DNA of 64,000 nucleotides from Alkalibacillus almallahensis (GCF_011761495.1 NZ_JAASRU010000003.1:62001-126000); one strand, 5' to 3'. Shown: positions 41,793 to 50,770, counted from the first letter of the stretch. Translations and numbers: made by a program. Notes: a model not told the origin generated them from the letters alone.

Positions 41793-42761
41793 ATGAAATT
41801 AGGTGTGTTTACTGTCTTATTGTCGCATTTAGAGCTAGATGACATGTTAAAGTATGTGTCTGATCGAGGGTTAGATGCTGTTGAGTTAGGGACTGGCGGG
41901 TTTCCAGGAGATGCCCACTGTCCTATTGATGAGCTACTTGAGAGTGATGATGCGCTACAATCATTTAGAGCTAAAGTCGATCAATATAATTTAACGATTA
42001 GTGCTTTGAGTTGTCATGGGAACCCCTTGCATCCACAAAAGCAAGTATCAGAACCGAATGATGAGCTATTAACGAAAACCATTAAATTAGCGGCTAAACT
42101 TGACGTACCTGTCGTCAATACGTTTTCAGGGTGCCCAGGTGACCATGAAGGAGCTTTATATCCAAATTGGCCTGTGTCCCCTTGGCCACACGACTTCCAA
42201 GAGGTTTTAAAATGGCAATGGGAAGAGAAATTAATCCCTTATTGGAAAGAGAAAAATGATTTAGCTGAATCTTACGGTGTCAAAATTGGTCTAGAATTAC
42301 ATGGCGGTTTCTCAGTACATACGCCACATAATATGCTGAAATTACGTGACGCATGTGGTCCAGCCATTGGTGCCAACTTAGACCCTTCTCACATGTGGTG
42401 GCAAGGCATTGATCCCGTTGAATCGATTAAAATTTTAGGTCGCGAGAATGCGATTCACCATTTCCATGCAAAAGACACGATTATTGATCAAGGCAATATG
42501 AACCGTAATGGCTTAACCGACATGACTGATTATTCGCAAATGAAGGACCGCGCCTGGTACTTCCGAACAGTTGGCTTCGGTCACGATGCTAAAACATGGG
42601 CAGACATGATCAGCATGCTTCGCCTGATGGATTACGATTATGTTGTGAGCATTGAACACGAAGACGGCTTGATGTCGATTGATGAAGGTTTTGCTAAAGC
42701 TGTTGATACCCTTCAACCTCTAATGGTTAAAGAATCCATCGGGGAAATGTGGTGGGCTTAG
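41793..42761 (+). CDS. Sugar phosphate isomerase/epimerase-like TIM-barrel protein
   Basis: A 322-residue xylose-isomerase-like TIM barrel (AP endonuclease 2 superfamily). Metal-ligand stretches visible are GLELHGGF near residue 164, NLDPSHMWWQG near 195 and VSIEHEDG near 282. Related proteins epimerise or dehydrate keto-sugars made by Gfo/Idh/MocA dehydrogenases, as in inositol (IolE) and levoglucosan (LgdB-like) pathways. It is transcribed away from the regulator, with AGGAGG as RBS (start 41793). It probably handles the product of the dehydrogenase in this cluster. The reaction is not determined. Confidence 0.82.
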   Translation: MKLGVFTVLLSHLELDDMLKYVSDRGLDAVELGTGGFPGDAHCPIDELLESDDALQSFRAKVDQYNLTISALSCHGNPLHPQKQVSEPNDELLTKTIKLAAKLDVPVVNTFSGCPGDHEGALYPNWPVSPWPHDFQEVLKWQWEEKLIPYWKEKNDLAESYGVKIGLELHGGFSVHTPHNMLKLRDACGPAIGANLDPSHMWWQGIDPVESIKILGRENAIHHFHAKDTIIDQGNMNRNGLTDMTDYSQMKDRAWYFRTVGFGHDAKTWADMISMLRLMDYDYVVSIEHEDGLMSIDEGFAKAVDTLQPLMVKESIGEMWWA

Positions 42762-42772
42762 CCTTAGCCAAT

Positions 42773-42812
42773 CAGATTGTTAGACAATGTCTAGACATTG
42801 TCTAACAATCTG
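42773..42812. repeat. 40-bp perfect palindrome
   Basis: Each 20-bp arm is CAGATTGTTAGACAATGTCT. The centre is at 42792/42793. It has no loop and no T-run, so it is a poor terminator. It is 12 bp downstream of the isomerase stop and followed by two related inverted repeats. Confidence 0.95.
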
Positions 42813-42844
42813 AACCAATTATTTAACACTTTCGGAAGATAATT

Positions 42845-42893
42845 AAACAATTGAATTGAATTGTTAAACAATATCGGGAGATTGTTTAACAAT
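42845..42893. repeat. Related inverted repeats of TTGTTWAACAA type
   Basis: ATTGTTAAACAAT (42860-42872) and its perfect reverse complement ATTGTTTAACAAT (42881-42893) are separated by ATCGGGAG. AAACAATTGAATT upstream adds a further arm. Each arm is itself nearly palindromic and matches the arms of the 40-bp palindrome. Confidence 0.85.
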
Positions 42894-42908
42894 CTATCAA
42901 AAGGCAGT

Positions 42909-42953
42909 AAAAACGCCGATGACTGGTTTGATATCAGTCATCGGCGTTTTTTC
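42909..42953. terminator. Bidirectional terminator
   Basis: AAAACGCCGATGACTG and CAGTCATCGGCGTTTT pair perfectly around a short loop, with T-run on both strands. It separates the isomerase gene from the DUF779 gene. Confidence 0.92.
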
Positions 42954-43308
42954 ATGTTTTAAGCATTTGGTATTCTTCATCGGTAAATGCGCGTGACCTC
43001 GTCAAGAAGCGTTTTCCATGGCGGCCTTCGAGCGAAAACATACCGCCACGTCCATCGACGACATCGATAATGAGCTGTGTATGCTTCCAATAATCATATT
43101 GGCTTTTATGCATATAAAATGGTGCATCACCGATTTCGCCTAAATAGACATCTTGATCCCCAATCATGAGGTCACCATCAGGGTAGCACATCGGTGAACT
43201 GCCATCACAACATCCGCCTGACTGATGAAACATCACATCCCCGTGCTCGGCTTTAATACTTTCAATCAAATCAAGCGCAGCATCTGTCGCTGTGACACGT
43301 TCGACCAT
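42952..43308 (-). CDS. DUF779 family protein
   Basis: A 118-residue protein with the conserved FHQSGGCCDGSSPMCYP stretch (residues 27-43) containing three cysteines, and a C-terminal SLEGRHGKRFLTRSR. It follows an aldehyde dehydrogenase gene by 25 bp, a pairing seen widely. The cysteine cluster could bind a metal or an aldehyde adduct. Biochemical function is not established. RBS AAAGGGGG. Confidence 0.85.
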   Translation of the reverse strand: MVERVTATDAALDLIESIKAEHGDVMFHQSGGCCDGSSPMCYPDGDLMIGDQDVYLGEIGDAPFYMHKSQYDYWKHTQLIIDVVDGRGGMFSLEGRHGKRFLTRSRAFTDEEYQMLKT

Positions 43309-43333
43309 CGTTATACCCCCTTTCTGCTCAATT

Positions 43334-44854
43334 TTAGAAGAATCCTAACTTCTGTGGTGTATAACTGACGAGTAAGTTCTTCGTCTGTTGATAATGCTCT
43401 AACATCATCTTATGATTCTCACGGCCAATACCTGACATCTTATAACCACCAAACGCAGCGTGCGCTGGATAATCATGATAACAGTTCGTCCATACACGAC
43501 CTGCTTGAATGCCGCGTCCAAAACGATAAGCCGTATTAATATTACGCGTCCACACACCTGCCCCTAAGCCATACAACGTATCATTAGCAATCTCTAGTGC
43601 TTCCTCATCTGTCTTAAACGTTGTCACCGCTAACACAGGACCAAAGATTTCTTCTTGGAAAATACGCATACTATTATCGCCTTTAAAGACAGTTGGTTCC
43701 ACATAATAACCATCCGCAAAATCGCCGTCTTTCTTGTTCTGCCCGCCTCCAACTAAGCATTCCGCACCTTCTTGTTTACCAATGTCTAAGTACGACAGAA
43801 TCTTCTCCATCTGCTCACTTGAAGCCTGAGCACCCATCGCTGTATTCGGATCAAGTGGGTTGCCAGTTGCGATCTCTTTCACCCGCTTAAGTGCTCGTTC
43901 CATGAATTCATCATAAATATCTTCATGAATAAGCGCACGCGATGGACATGTACAGACTTCCCCTTGGTTTAAGGCGAACATCACTAACCCTTCAATCGCT
44001 TTATCTAAAAAGTCGTCGTCTTCATCCATTACATCTTTAAAGAAGATATTCGGCGATTTACCACCGAGCTCTAATGTGACAGGAATAATATTTTGCGACG
44101 CATATTGCATAATCATCCGACCCGTCGTCGTTTCCCCTGTAAATGCAACTTTTCCGACACGATCACTCGATGCCAGCGGTTTACCAGTATCAAGGCCAAA
44201 GCCGTTCACTACGTTTAATACACCAGCTGGTAATAAATCTTCAATCAGCTCCATCAATAATAGAATCGATGCAGGAGTCTGCTCTGCTGGCTTCAACACA
44301 ACACAATTTCCTGTTGCTAAGGCTGGCGCTAGCTTCCATGTCGCCATTAAAATCGGGAAGTTCCACGGAATAATCTGTCCAACAACACCTATTGGCTCAT
44401 GAAAATGGTAAGCCACGGTATCTTCGTTAATTTCGCCTATCGAGCCTTCTTGCGCACGAATAGCTCCGGCGAAATAACGGAAGTGATCGACTGCGAGAGG
44501 TAGATCAGCGTTAAGCGTCTCTCTGACTGCTTTTCCATTATCCCAAGTTTCAGCTACCGCTAACATTTCTAAATTCTCTTCAATACGATCGGCAATCTTG
44601 TTGAGAGTATTCGCTCGTTCGGCTACAGACGTGCTTCCCCACGACTCTTTTGCAGCATGTGCTGCATCTAAGGCTAATTCAACATCTTCTTTTGTTGAAG
44701 CGGGTATTTCACAAAAAGTCTTACCTGTAACAGGCGTCACATTCTCAAAATATTGTCCGTTAACCGGTTCTTTCCATTCTCCACCAATAAAATTTCCATA
44801 GCGTGATTTGAAATGAATCACTGCACCATCCGTATTCGGAAATGCATACGTCAT
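43334..44854 (-). CDS. NAD(P)-dependent aldehyde dehydrogenase
   Basis: A 506-residue enzyme: [23 protein letters not shown] near residue 150, FTGETTTG (nucleotide loop), catalytic general base in [11 protein letters not shown] (E near 260), and the catalytic cysteine in [11 protein letters not shown] (near 296). The E-V-C-T-C-P sequence with two nearby cysteines, and the DUF779 partner, place it with the AldA/ExaC-like acetaldehyde dehydrogenases. The RBS is AGGGAGGAA. A near-cre site lies 55 bp upstream, suggesting catabolite control. Confidence 0.92.
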   Translation of the reverse strand: MTYAFPNTDGAVIHFKSRYGNFIGGEWKEPVNGQYFENVTPVTGKTFCEIPASTKEDVELALDAAHAAKESWGSTSVAERANTLNKIADRIEENLEMLAVAETWDNGKAVRETLNADLPLAVDHFRYFAGAIRAQEGSIGEINEDTVAYHFHEPIGVVGQIIPWNFPILMATWKLAPALATGNCVVLKPAEQTPASILLLMELIEDLLPAGVLNVVNGFGLDTGKPLASSDRVGKVAFTGETTTGRMIMQYASQNIIPVTLELGGKSPNIFFKDVMDEDDDFLDKAIEGLVMFALNQGEVCTCPSRALIHEDIYDEFMERALKRVKEIATGNPLDPNTAMGAQASSEQMEKILSYLDIGKQEGAECLVGGGQNKKDGDFADGYYVEPTVFKGDNSMRIFQEEIFGPVLAVTTFKTDEEALEIANDTLYGLGAGVWTRNINTAYRFGRGIQAGRVWTNCYHDYPAHAAFGGYKMSGIGRENHKMMLEHYQQTKNLLVSYTPQKLGFF

Positions 44855-44908
44855 AACCTATTCCTCCCTTTAACATTTAAGATCGCTCGATGGTTGTCCA
44901 CTTTTAAA

Positions 44909-44922
44909 TGTATGCGCTTTCA
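44909..44922. promoter_or_regulatory. Near-cre site upstream of the aldehyde dehydrogenase gene
   Basis: TGTATGCGCTTTCA differs from TGWAANCGNTNWCA at one position. Confidence 0.4.
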
Positions 44923-45008
44923 ATAAGTTGTATGACGACAGACTGCACCGCTCAAGCTTAACTTCTATTTTATCAGAAAAATTGAAATATTCAAAACAAA
45001 ATAGCTTT

Positions 45009-45036
45009 AGAAAAACCACAGCTATTAAACTGTGGC
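45009..45036 (-). terminator. Terminator of the Bcr/CflA exporter gene
   Basis: CCACAG and CTGTGG pair around CTATTAAA, with T-run on the minus strand. Confidence 0.75.
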
Positions 45037-45046
45037 TCTTAAAACA

Positions 45047-46237
45047 TTATGCTGTTTTCGATTGCTTAACAAATGCGAGATAACTCACAACGAGGAAGAT
45101 TTGGCTCGTTAAGACGATTGTCGCTAACGGTAAAATCACATCGGTTCCGAATAAACCGACCAATGGAGCTGCTAACCCTCCGAAAACGAATTGAAATAAA
45201 CCTAGTAATGCTGAGGCGCTACCTGCATTTTTATCCTGCGTCTGCATGGCTAACGATAGACTGGTAGGATTGATTAAACCTGTACTTGAGGTCAAACAGA
45301 AAAATCCAATCGCAACCATGACTAAGCCACCGTCAATTAAGGATGCCGTGACTAATGTCGACCCACCTGTGATCGCAACGACAAAGCCTGCTGCTAATAG
45401 TTTCTCTTCAGAAAATACACCTGAATATCGACCAACAACCTGGCTCATCGAAATAAATCCGACCGCATTCATGCCAAATAACATCGCGTAAACTTGTGGA
45501 GACAAGTTGAATATATCTTGCAATATAAATGACGAACCAGATATATAGGAAAACATGGCAGCTGATGCAAAGCCTTGAATCAGTGCGAATCCCATGTAAC
45601 GTCGATGCTTAATAAGCGCGGTGAACATTTGTACCGTCGATTTCAACCCACCACTTGAACGTTCTTCTTGTGGTAATGATTCTCGCAAACGAAAGACGGC
45701 TATAAACGTTAAGATGATCCCAACGATTGATAGAATGGTAAATAATCCACGCCAACCTGTGAAAAGCAAGATTTGCCCACCTAGCATAGGTGCCAGTATA
45801 GGAGCAAGCCCCATCACTAATACAAGTAGCGAGAACATCTTCGTTAATTGTTTACCAGAATATAAATCACGAATAATGGAACGCGAAATTACGATTCCTC
45901 CAGCACCTGAAAAGCCTTGGACAAATCGAGCGACCACAAGCACCCAAACATTAGGTGCGATCGCACATACAATCGACGCGATCACGTAGATTGAAATGGA
46001 AATAATTAATGGTTTCTTTCGTCCAAATATATCGCTCAAGGCTCCTACCGTTAACTGTCCGAACGCAATTCCGAATAGTGATGTTGTTAAGCTTAACTGA
46101 ATTAAGGAAGCTGTCGTTCCTAAATCACCAGACATTTCCGGAAAAGCGGGTAGATATAAATCAATTGTCAGTGGAACGAGCGCTGTAAAAGCACCCAACA
46201 TAAGTAGCAATCTTAAATTAGTTTTCTGTTCTGACAT
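45047..46237 (-). CDS. Bcr/CflA-family multidrug exporter (MFS, 12 helices)
   Basis: A 396-residue major facilitator. Motifs: LMLGAFTALVPLTIDLYLPAFPEM in helix 1 (the D-x-Y-L-P-A-F signature of Bcr/CflA drug exporters), GQLTVGALSDIFGRKKPL (motif A) near residue 60 and RFVQGFSGAGGIVISRSIIRDLY (motif B region) near 105. It exports hydrophobic drugs such as chloramphenicol or bicyclomycin in relatives. I start at the ATG at 46237 (GAGAGGTG upstream). It is monocistronic, back-to-back with the YtrA-controlled operon. Confidence 0.9.
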   Translation of the reverse strand: MSEQKTNLRLLLMLGAFTALVPLTIDLYLPAFPEMSGDLGTTASLIQLSLTTSLFGIAFGQLTVGALSDIFGRKKPLIISISIYVIASIVCAIAPNVWVLVVARFVQGFSGAGGIVISRSIIRDLYSGKQLTKMFSLLVLVMGLAPILAPMLGGQILLFTGWRGLFTILSIVGIILTFIAVFRLRESLPQEERSSGGLKSTVQMFTALIKHRRYMGFALIQGFASAAMFSYISGSSFILQDIFNLSPQVYAMLFGMNAVGFISMSQVVGRYSGVFSEEKLLAAGFVVAITGGSTLVTASLIDGGLVMVAIGFFCLTSSTGLINPTSLSLAMQTQDKNAGSASALLGLFQFVFGGLAAPLVGLFGTDVILPLATIVLTSQIFLVVSYLAFVKQSKTA

Positions 46238-46307
46238 ATTGAACACCTCTCCCTATTGTCACAAAGCCTATCGTATTATAAATCTAATAAAGTTTAAAGA
46301 AATCTGT

Positions 46308-46366
46308 TTACATTTTTTGGCCTCACCGTTATACTGTTTATAAAGATATACACAGTATAACAGTGA
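46308..46366 (+). promoter_or_regulatory. Promoter with YtrA-type operator
   Basis: TTTACA (46308-46313), 17-bp spacer, TATACT (46331 region) form a good SigA promoter. GTTATACTGT (46328-46337) and ACAGTATAAC (46352-46361) are a perfect inverted repeat covering the -10 element. With one mismatch each arm extends to 15 bp (46323-46366). This is the layout expected for autorepression by the GntR/YtrA regulator two genes downstream. Confidence 0.85.
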
Positions 46367-46382
46367 GAGTGAGGTTATGATC

Positions 46383-47105
46383 ATGTGGAAAGAAGCAACG
46401 CGCCTGGCCTTATTCGAGTGGAAAATCGAATGGTTTAAACGAATATTTTTGCAATGCCTGCTTACTTACGGATTATTAATGTTTTCATTCGGCATAATGG
46501 ACGGTGTGTTAGAAGGTGGTGGCATAGGGTTGGATTTTTTCTATCTCGCTATGTTCGGACTCATTTACGGATGGCTAGTACCGCGCTCATTCCAATATCA
46601 GAAAATCAGCGCAGAAACTTACGCATCACCCATCTTTTTTATGCTTCATAAGCTACCCATTGCTAACAATGTACTCGTACGCAGTCGGTTTATTATATTT
46701 TACCTTAATGCGATTCCAGTCCTAATTCTATTATTTATTGGTTTCACCTTTATTCCAGAATTACAACAAGTTCTTTCGACAAGTGGTTTTATAGCCTTCA
46801 CAGCAATCTGGGTGAGCTATGGTCTGAGTGTCGGCGCTTTATTTCCAGCTAGTGACCTCGGCGACCGTCATATCACGAACACAAAGCTTGTAGCTATTAC
46901 AATCGGTCTTATTATTACGATTACAGTAGCGATTTTGCCCTCTTATATCTTTTATGATGACGGGGTCATGAACTTATCAATTGATCTAGCAAATCGTTGG
47001 CCACTTATATCTATTGTGATTGCCACGTTTATAGCGATTATCTCTAATAAATTGTGGATTAATTACGCCATGAACAAGATGAAACAAGTCGACTTTGACA
47101 TTTAA
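46383..47105 (+). CDS. ABC-2-like membrane protein of the YtrA-controlled operon
   Basis: A 240-residue protein with six membrane helices. The N-terminal amphipathic stretch (WKEATRLALFEWKIEWFKR) is typical of ABC-2 type permeases. It would be the transmembrane partner of the YtrB-like ATPase encoded two genes downstream. An ATG at 46377 is also possible, but lies two bases from the GTGAGG RBS. I chose the ATG at 46383. First gene of the operon, behind the promoter/operator. Confidence 0.7.
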   Translation: MWKEATRLALFEWKIEWFKRIFLQCLLTYGLLMFSFGIMDGVLEGGGIGLDFFYLAMFGLIYGWLVPRSFQYQKISAETYASPIFFMLHKLPIANNVLVRSRFIIFYLNAIPVLILLFIGFTFIPELQQVLSTSGFIAFTAIWVSYGLSVGALFPASDLGDRHITNTKLVAITIGLIITITVAILPSYIFYDDGVMNLSIDLANRWPLISIVIATFIAIISNKLWINYAMNKMKQVDFDI

Positions 47106-47122
47106 CGAAGGGAGTTGTTGAT

Positions 47123-47512
47123 GTGCAGCTACCGATTAAATTATCCGAACAATCACGAGAACCCATCTATCATCAAATCGAACATCAGATTAAAGCACTG
47201 ATCGCTAGTGGGCAATTAGAAGCTGGTACATCGCTCCCGTCCATTCGTGCTTTATCAAAGGATTTAGAAGTCAGCGTCATCACAACACGCCGTTCTTATC
47301 AAAACTTAGAAAATGAAGGCTTTATTAAAACATCACAAGGCAAAGGAACTTTCGTCGCTAATATTCAAGCTTCTTTTAAAAAGGAAATCAAACACGATAC
47401 GGTTACTAAAGCTTTTGAACAAGCGATTGATATAGCCTATCAGCATAATTATACGAATGCCGAAATTCAGGATATCATCCAAACCATTTTACGTAAGGAG
47501 GGAGAGAGATGA
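47123..47512 (+). CDS. YtrA-type GntR-family repressor
   Basis: A 129-residue short GntR regulator: winged helix (residues 8-75, YHQIEHQIKALIASGQLEAGTSLPSIRALSKDLEVS) and a short C-terminal helix instead of a large effector domain, the YtrA subfamily. In B. subtilis YtrA represses its own ABC operon and is released by cell-wall antibiotics such as bacitracin. GTG start with GGGAG 8 bases upstream. Its stop overlaps the next ATG (ATGA). The operator at 46323-46366 is its presumed target. Confidence 0.9.
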   Translation: MQLPIKLSEQSREPIYHQIEHQIKALIASGQLEAGTSLPSIRALSKDLEVSVITTRRSYQNLENEGFIKTSQGKGTFVANIQASFKKEIKHDTVTKAFEQAIDIAYQHNYTNAEIQDIIQTILRKEGER

Positions 47513-48357
47513 ATGCCACAATTGAAACGCATCAATTAGAAAAAGTACGCGATGACTTCACGTTAGGACCACTGGATGTCGCGATTGAGTCTGGTCTGGT
47601 CACTGCTTTCGTTGGTCATAACGGTTCTGGTAAAAGCACCTTGCTGAAATCCATCATGAGTCTTGTCAAACCGACGTCAGGCGAAATCCAAGTCCTTGAT
47701 ACAAACATCACACAATCTGAGAATTGGAAAAAAGAAATGGCTTACTTACCTCAAGACAAACTTGGCTTTGGGCCATTTAACGGGCATCAATTACGTGAGT
47801 TAATCGCTGACCTTTATCCGAACTGGGATGACGAATTATTTCATCGTCTTGTTCATGATTGGAACATTCCATTATCTAAGAAGTTTCATTCCATGTCACC
47901 TGGTATGCAACAAAAATTAGCTTTAGCCCTTACCATTTCACGTGGCACACCGATCATGATTTTAGATGAACCCAGTGCTCATATCGACCTTGCCTCACGC
48001 CATATACTATTTGATGTGCTTAGTGAATGGATGGAAGATGGAGAGCGCACATTAATCATCGCTACACATCACATTGAAGATATTCGTAAATTAGCCGATA
48101 TTATCGCTGTGATGAAAGAGGGGCAATTAATCGCTCAAGAAGATAAAGACAGCTTAGCTCAAACATACACCCAATACTGGCTAACTGGAGAACTACCTAA
48201 TGAGACACTACCTGGTGAAGTAAAACGACACGAACAATCGATTATTACAGATCAGCCAGCATCATTCGAACAATATTTAAATCAACATGATCAGTCATGG
48301 TTTAAAAAGGAATCACTTAGCTTGGAAGACACCTTAGCTTTCATGCTAACCATATAA
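47509..48357 (+). CDS. ABC transporter ATPase, YtrB-like
   Basis: A 282-residue ATPase: Walker A VGHNGSGKSTLLK near residues 36-48 and Walker B PIMILDEPSAHIDL near 149. The signature segment is degenerate (MSPGMQQKLALAL), as in many YtrB-like ATPases. A C-terminal 60-residue extension follows. It starts within the GntR gene stop. It presumably works with the membrane protein encoded first in the operon. Spacing to the next ABC gene is 16 bp, so one transcript covers both ABC systems. Confidence 0.88.
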   Translation: MNATIETHQLEKVRDDFTLGPLDVAIESGLVTAFVGHNGSGKSTLLKSIMSLVKPTSGEIQVLDTNITQSENWKKEMAYLPQDKLGFGPFNGHQLRELIADLYPNWDDELFHRLVHDWNIPLSKKFHSMSPGMQQKLALALTISRGTPIMILDEPSAHIDLASRHILFDVLSEWMEDGERTLIIATHHIEDIRKLADIIAVMKEGQLIAQEDKDSLAQTYTQYWLTGELPNETLPGEVKRHEQSIITDQPASFEQYLNQHDQSWFKKESLSLEDTLAFMLTI

Positions 48358-48373
48358 AAAGGGGGAGAATCTT

Positions 48374-49309
48374 ATGGAATCAGTTTTAACTGTGCAAAAC
48401 TTGCAAAAATCATTTAAAGACACCCAAGTCCTACATGACATTTCTTTTTCCGTTCAAAAAGGTGAAATCATGGCGATTTTAGGGCCTAACGGAGCAGGAA
48501 AATCAACGACTATCCGTAACATTATGGGGATTATGTACCCAGATGAAGGTGAGGTTATTTTTCATAATCATAACGGTAACACAATCCCACGCCATAAAGT
48601 CGGTTATTTACCGGAAGAACGCGGTTTATACAAAAATGTCAAAGTCATGGATATCTTACTTTATTTCGCCGAGTTAAAAGATTATCCACTCGACAAAGCG
48701 AAAGAACGCGCGCTGACTTATTTGAAGAAGTTTGACCTTGAAGGGAAAGAAAATGTTGTAGTCGATGAATTATCCAAAGGGATGGGGCAAAAAGTTCAGT
48801 TTATTGGTTCAATTATTCACGAACCAGAACTACTAATCTTAGATGAACCATTCTCTGGTCTAGATCCATTAAGCCAAGATGTGTTCAAACGTGAAATCCG
48901 TGAGCTTGCTGAAAACGGCACAGCCATATTACTCAGCTCACACCAAATGAATCTTGTTGAAGAAATGTGTGACCGCTTATTTTTAATTAATAAAGGTCAA
49001 CAAGTGATCTACGGCAAGATGAAAGATGTCAAAGCAGAGTATGCGAACTTCAAGTGTATGATTTATGGCGAGAATGACGTTCAAACACTCGAAGCCATAC
49101 CTGAGGTAACCCGGGTGGAACAAGATGGGGATACATCTGTTTTATATCTAGAACCAAGCGCGACTTTACCTGATTGGTTAAGCAATATCCCGAAAGATTT
49201 AGATGTCCAAGAAATCTCTGTCGATCGTATTTCACTACACGAAATATTCGTTGATGTTGCTTTAGGTCGTTCAATTGCAGAAAAGGAAGGTGTTTTAGAT
49301 GCGCAATAG
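48374..49309 (+). CDS. ABC transporter ATPase, NatA-like
   Basis: A 311-residue ATPase: Walker A GPNGAGKSTTIR near residue 38, Q-loop LPEERGLYKN, signature LSKGMGQKVQF near 136, Walker B LLILDEPFSGLDPL near 154. The C-terminal 80 residues match the domain of the ABC-2/NatA family. Its end overlaps the permease gene by 11 bp. With it, this probably exports sodium, drugs or a peptide, as NatAB does in B. subtilis. Confidence 0.88.
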   Translation: MESVLTVQNLQKSFKDTQVLHDISFSVQKGEIMAILGPNGAGKSTTIRNIMGIMYPDEGEVIFHNHNGNTIPRHKVGYLPEERGLYKNVKVMDILLYFAELKDYPLDKAKERALTYLKKFDLEGKENVVVDELSKGMGQKVQFIGSIIHEPELLILDEPFSGLDPLSQDVFKREIRELAENGTAILLSSHQMNLVEEMCDRLFLINKGQQVIYGKMKDVKAEYANFKCMIYGENDVQTLEAIPEVTRVEQDGDTSVLYLEPSATLPDWLSNIPKDLDVQEISVDRISLHEIFVDVALGRSIAEKEGVLDAQ

Positions 49310-50537
49310 TTTAAAAGTCGGTAAATGGGAAATGAAACGTAATCTCAAAAGTAAATCATTCTTAATTTCGTTATTTTTAACGCCTTTAATCTTTATCTTC
49401 TTCGCGACCGTCCCTAACCTTTTGATGGATGACGGTGGCGATGAGGAAAGTGGCACAACAGTTTACGTTAATGATTCAATCGGTGCTTATTCCATGCTTG
49501 AATCAATCGCTGAAGAACAGTCGTTTCTATCATGGAACCTTGAAGAAACTGACCAAAGCCTAAATGAAGCTCAATCAACTATTGATAGTGAAGATGCTTT
49601 CATTCAGTTAAATGAAGAAACTCTGCAAAATGGTGTCGTTTCTTATGTCACAGGTGATGAGGTCAGCAATCAATTCATGACCCAACTCCAAACACTAGAA
49701 CAACCGATTAAACAAATGCAAATCCAACAGGCAGACTTAAACGAAGAACAAATGGCATTAGTATCTAGTCCCATTCAATTCCAAGTCGCTGAAGCAAGCG
49801 CAGGATCAGAATCAGTTGAAATGAGTTCATCACCATTTGCTGAGGATCCATTTGAAAATGGTGTTCCTGCTTTATTCGGAGGAATTGTCTTATTCTCAAT
49901 TGTCATTACAGGCATGATGATTTTCCAAAGCGCTTCACAAGAGAAGAAAGAAAAAGTCGCCGAAATCGTGCTATCTTCCGTGACACCTAATGAACTCATG
50001 CAAGGTAAGATCATCGGATATTTCGCACTTGGCCTCATTCAAGTGACGGCATGGATGGTGTTTATTATTCCATTATCCTTATATTTAGTGGATGACATTC
50101 CAATTATGGAATATCTCTTAACACCTCAATTGCTGTTATTTGTCTTGATCGCGATTTTAGGTTATCTATTATTCGCGTCATTATTTGTTGGCTTAGGGGC
50201 AACCTTAGAAGATGCGAGCTCAGGCAGCAACTTCCAAGGTATGGTGATGATGCTTCCGTTCTTGCCAGTCGTATTAATCGGACCAATTCTTGCCGATCCA
50301 AACGGCTTAGCAGCGCAAATCGGAACATTTATTCCGTTCACATCACCTGCTGTTCTACTCATACGACTAGCCTTAATCGATCAATGGCCATGGGTTGAAA
50401 TCATAATTAGCCTGGCGATCTTAATCGTCAGCATCTGGTTATTTATGAAACTCGCTGGTAAGATCTTTAAAGTCGGTATTTTAATTTACGGCAAAAATGC
50501 AACACCACAAGAAATTTGGAAATGGTTGAGAGCTTAA
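49299..50537 (+). CDS. ABC-2 type permease, NatB-like
   Basis: A 412-residue permease: helix 1 (about 21-40), a large extracytoplasmic loop of about 150 residues rich in E, Q and S, then five or six helices (about 190-400). The RNLKSKSFLISLFLTPLIF start and QEKKEKVAEIVLSSVTPNELMQGKI segment are typical of NatB. A strong terminator follows directly. In B. subtilis NatAB exports sodium. The substrate here is not proven. Confidence 0.88.
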   Translation: MRNSLKVGKWEMKRNLKSKSFLISLFLTPLIFIFFATVPNLLMDDGGDEESGTTVYVNDSIGAYSMLESIAEEQSFLSWNLEETDQSLNEAQSTIDSEDAFIQLNEETLQNGVVSYVTGDEVSNQFMTQLQTLEQPIKQMQIQQADLNEEQMALVSSPIQFQVAEASAGSESVEMSSSPFAEDPFENGVPALFGGIVLFSIVITGMMIFQSASQEKKEKVAEIVLSSVTPNELMQGKIIGYFALGLIQVTAWMVFIIPLSLYLVDDIPIMEYLLTPQLLLFVLIAILGYLLFASLFVGLGATLEDASSGSNFQGMVMMLPFLPVVLIGPILADPNGLAAQIGTFIPFTSPAVLLIRLALIDQWPWVEIIISLAILIVSIWLFMKLAGKIFKVGILIYGKNATPQEIWKWLRA

Positions 50538-50541
50538 AGAT

Positions 50542-50573
50542 AAACGGACGTCTAAATTGACGTCCGTTTTTTT
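50542..50573 (+). terminator. Terminator of the double ABC operon
   Basis: AAACGGACGTC and GACGTCCGTTT pair around TAAATT, followed by T-run. Confidence 0.9.
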
Positions 50574-50599
50574 AGCTCTAAAATATTTGTTGAGATAGG

Positions 50600-50770
50600 G
50601 AGAAAATTCAGGGCAGGGTTTGGATGGCATCCGTTGGCGTCAGGCAACCCGCTTACGGTGGATGCTTGCCGCGGTCACGGTTCGATCCTCCTCAGCCAAA
50701 AAGCATGGCCTACGGGGTCTCCACCTACGCTCCTCGCCCTGAGACCTACTCAAATGTCATTATCTTAATA
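50600..50770. repeat. Second copy of the dispersed GC-rich element (deleted form)
   Basis: Shares GGTGGA-GCTT-CCG-GG-CACGG and CCAAAAAGCATGGCCT-CGGGGTCTC with the element at 39247-39453, at roughly the same internal spacing, but lacks its right third and its terminal repeats. TCAGGGCAGG (left) and its partner CTCGCCCTGA (right) may be the decayed ends. No coding capacity. It lies between two terminators. Confidence 0.6.
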
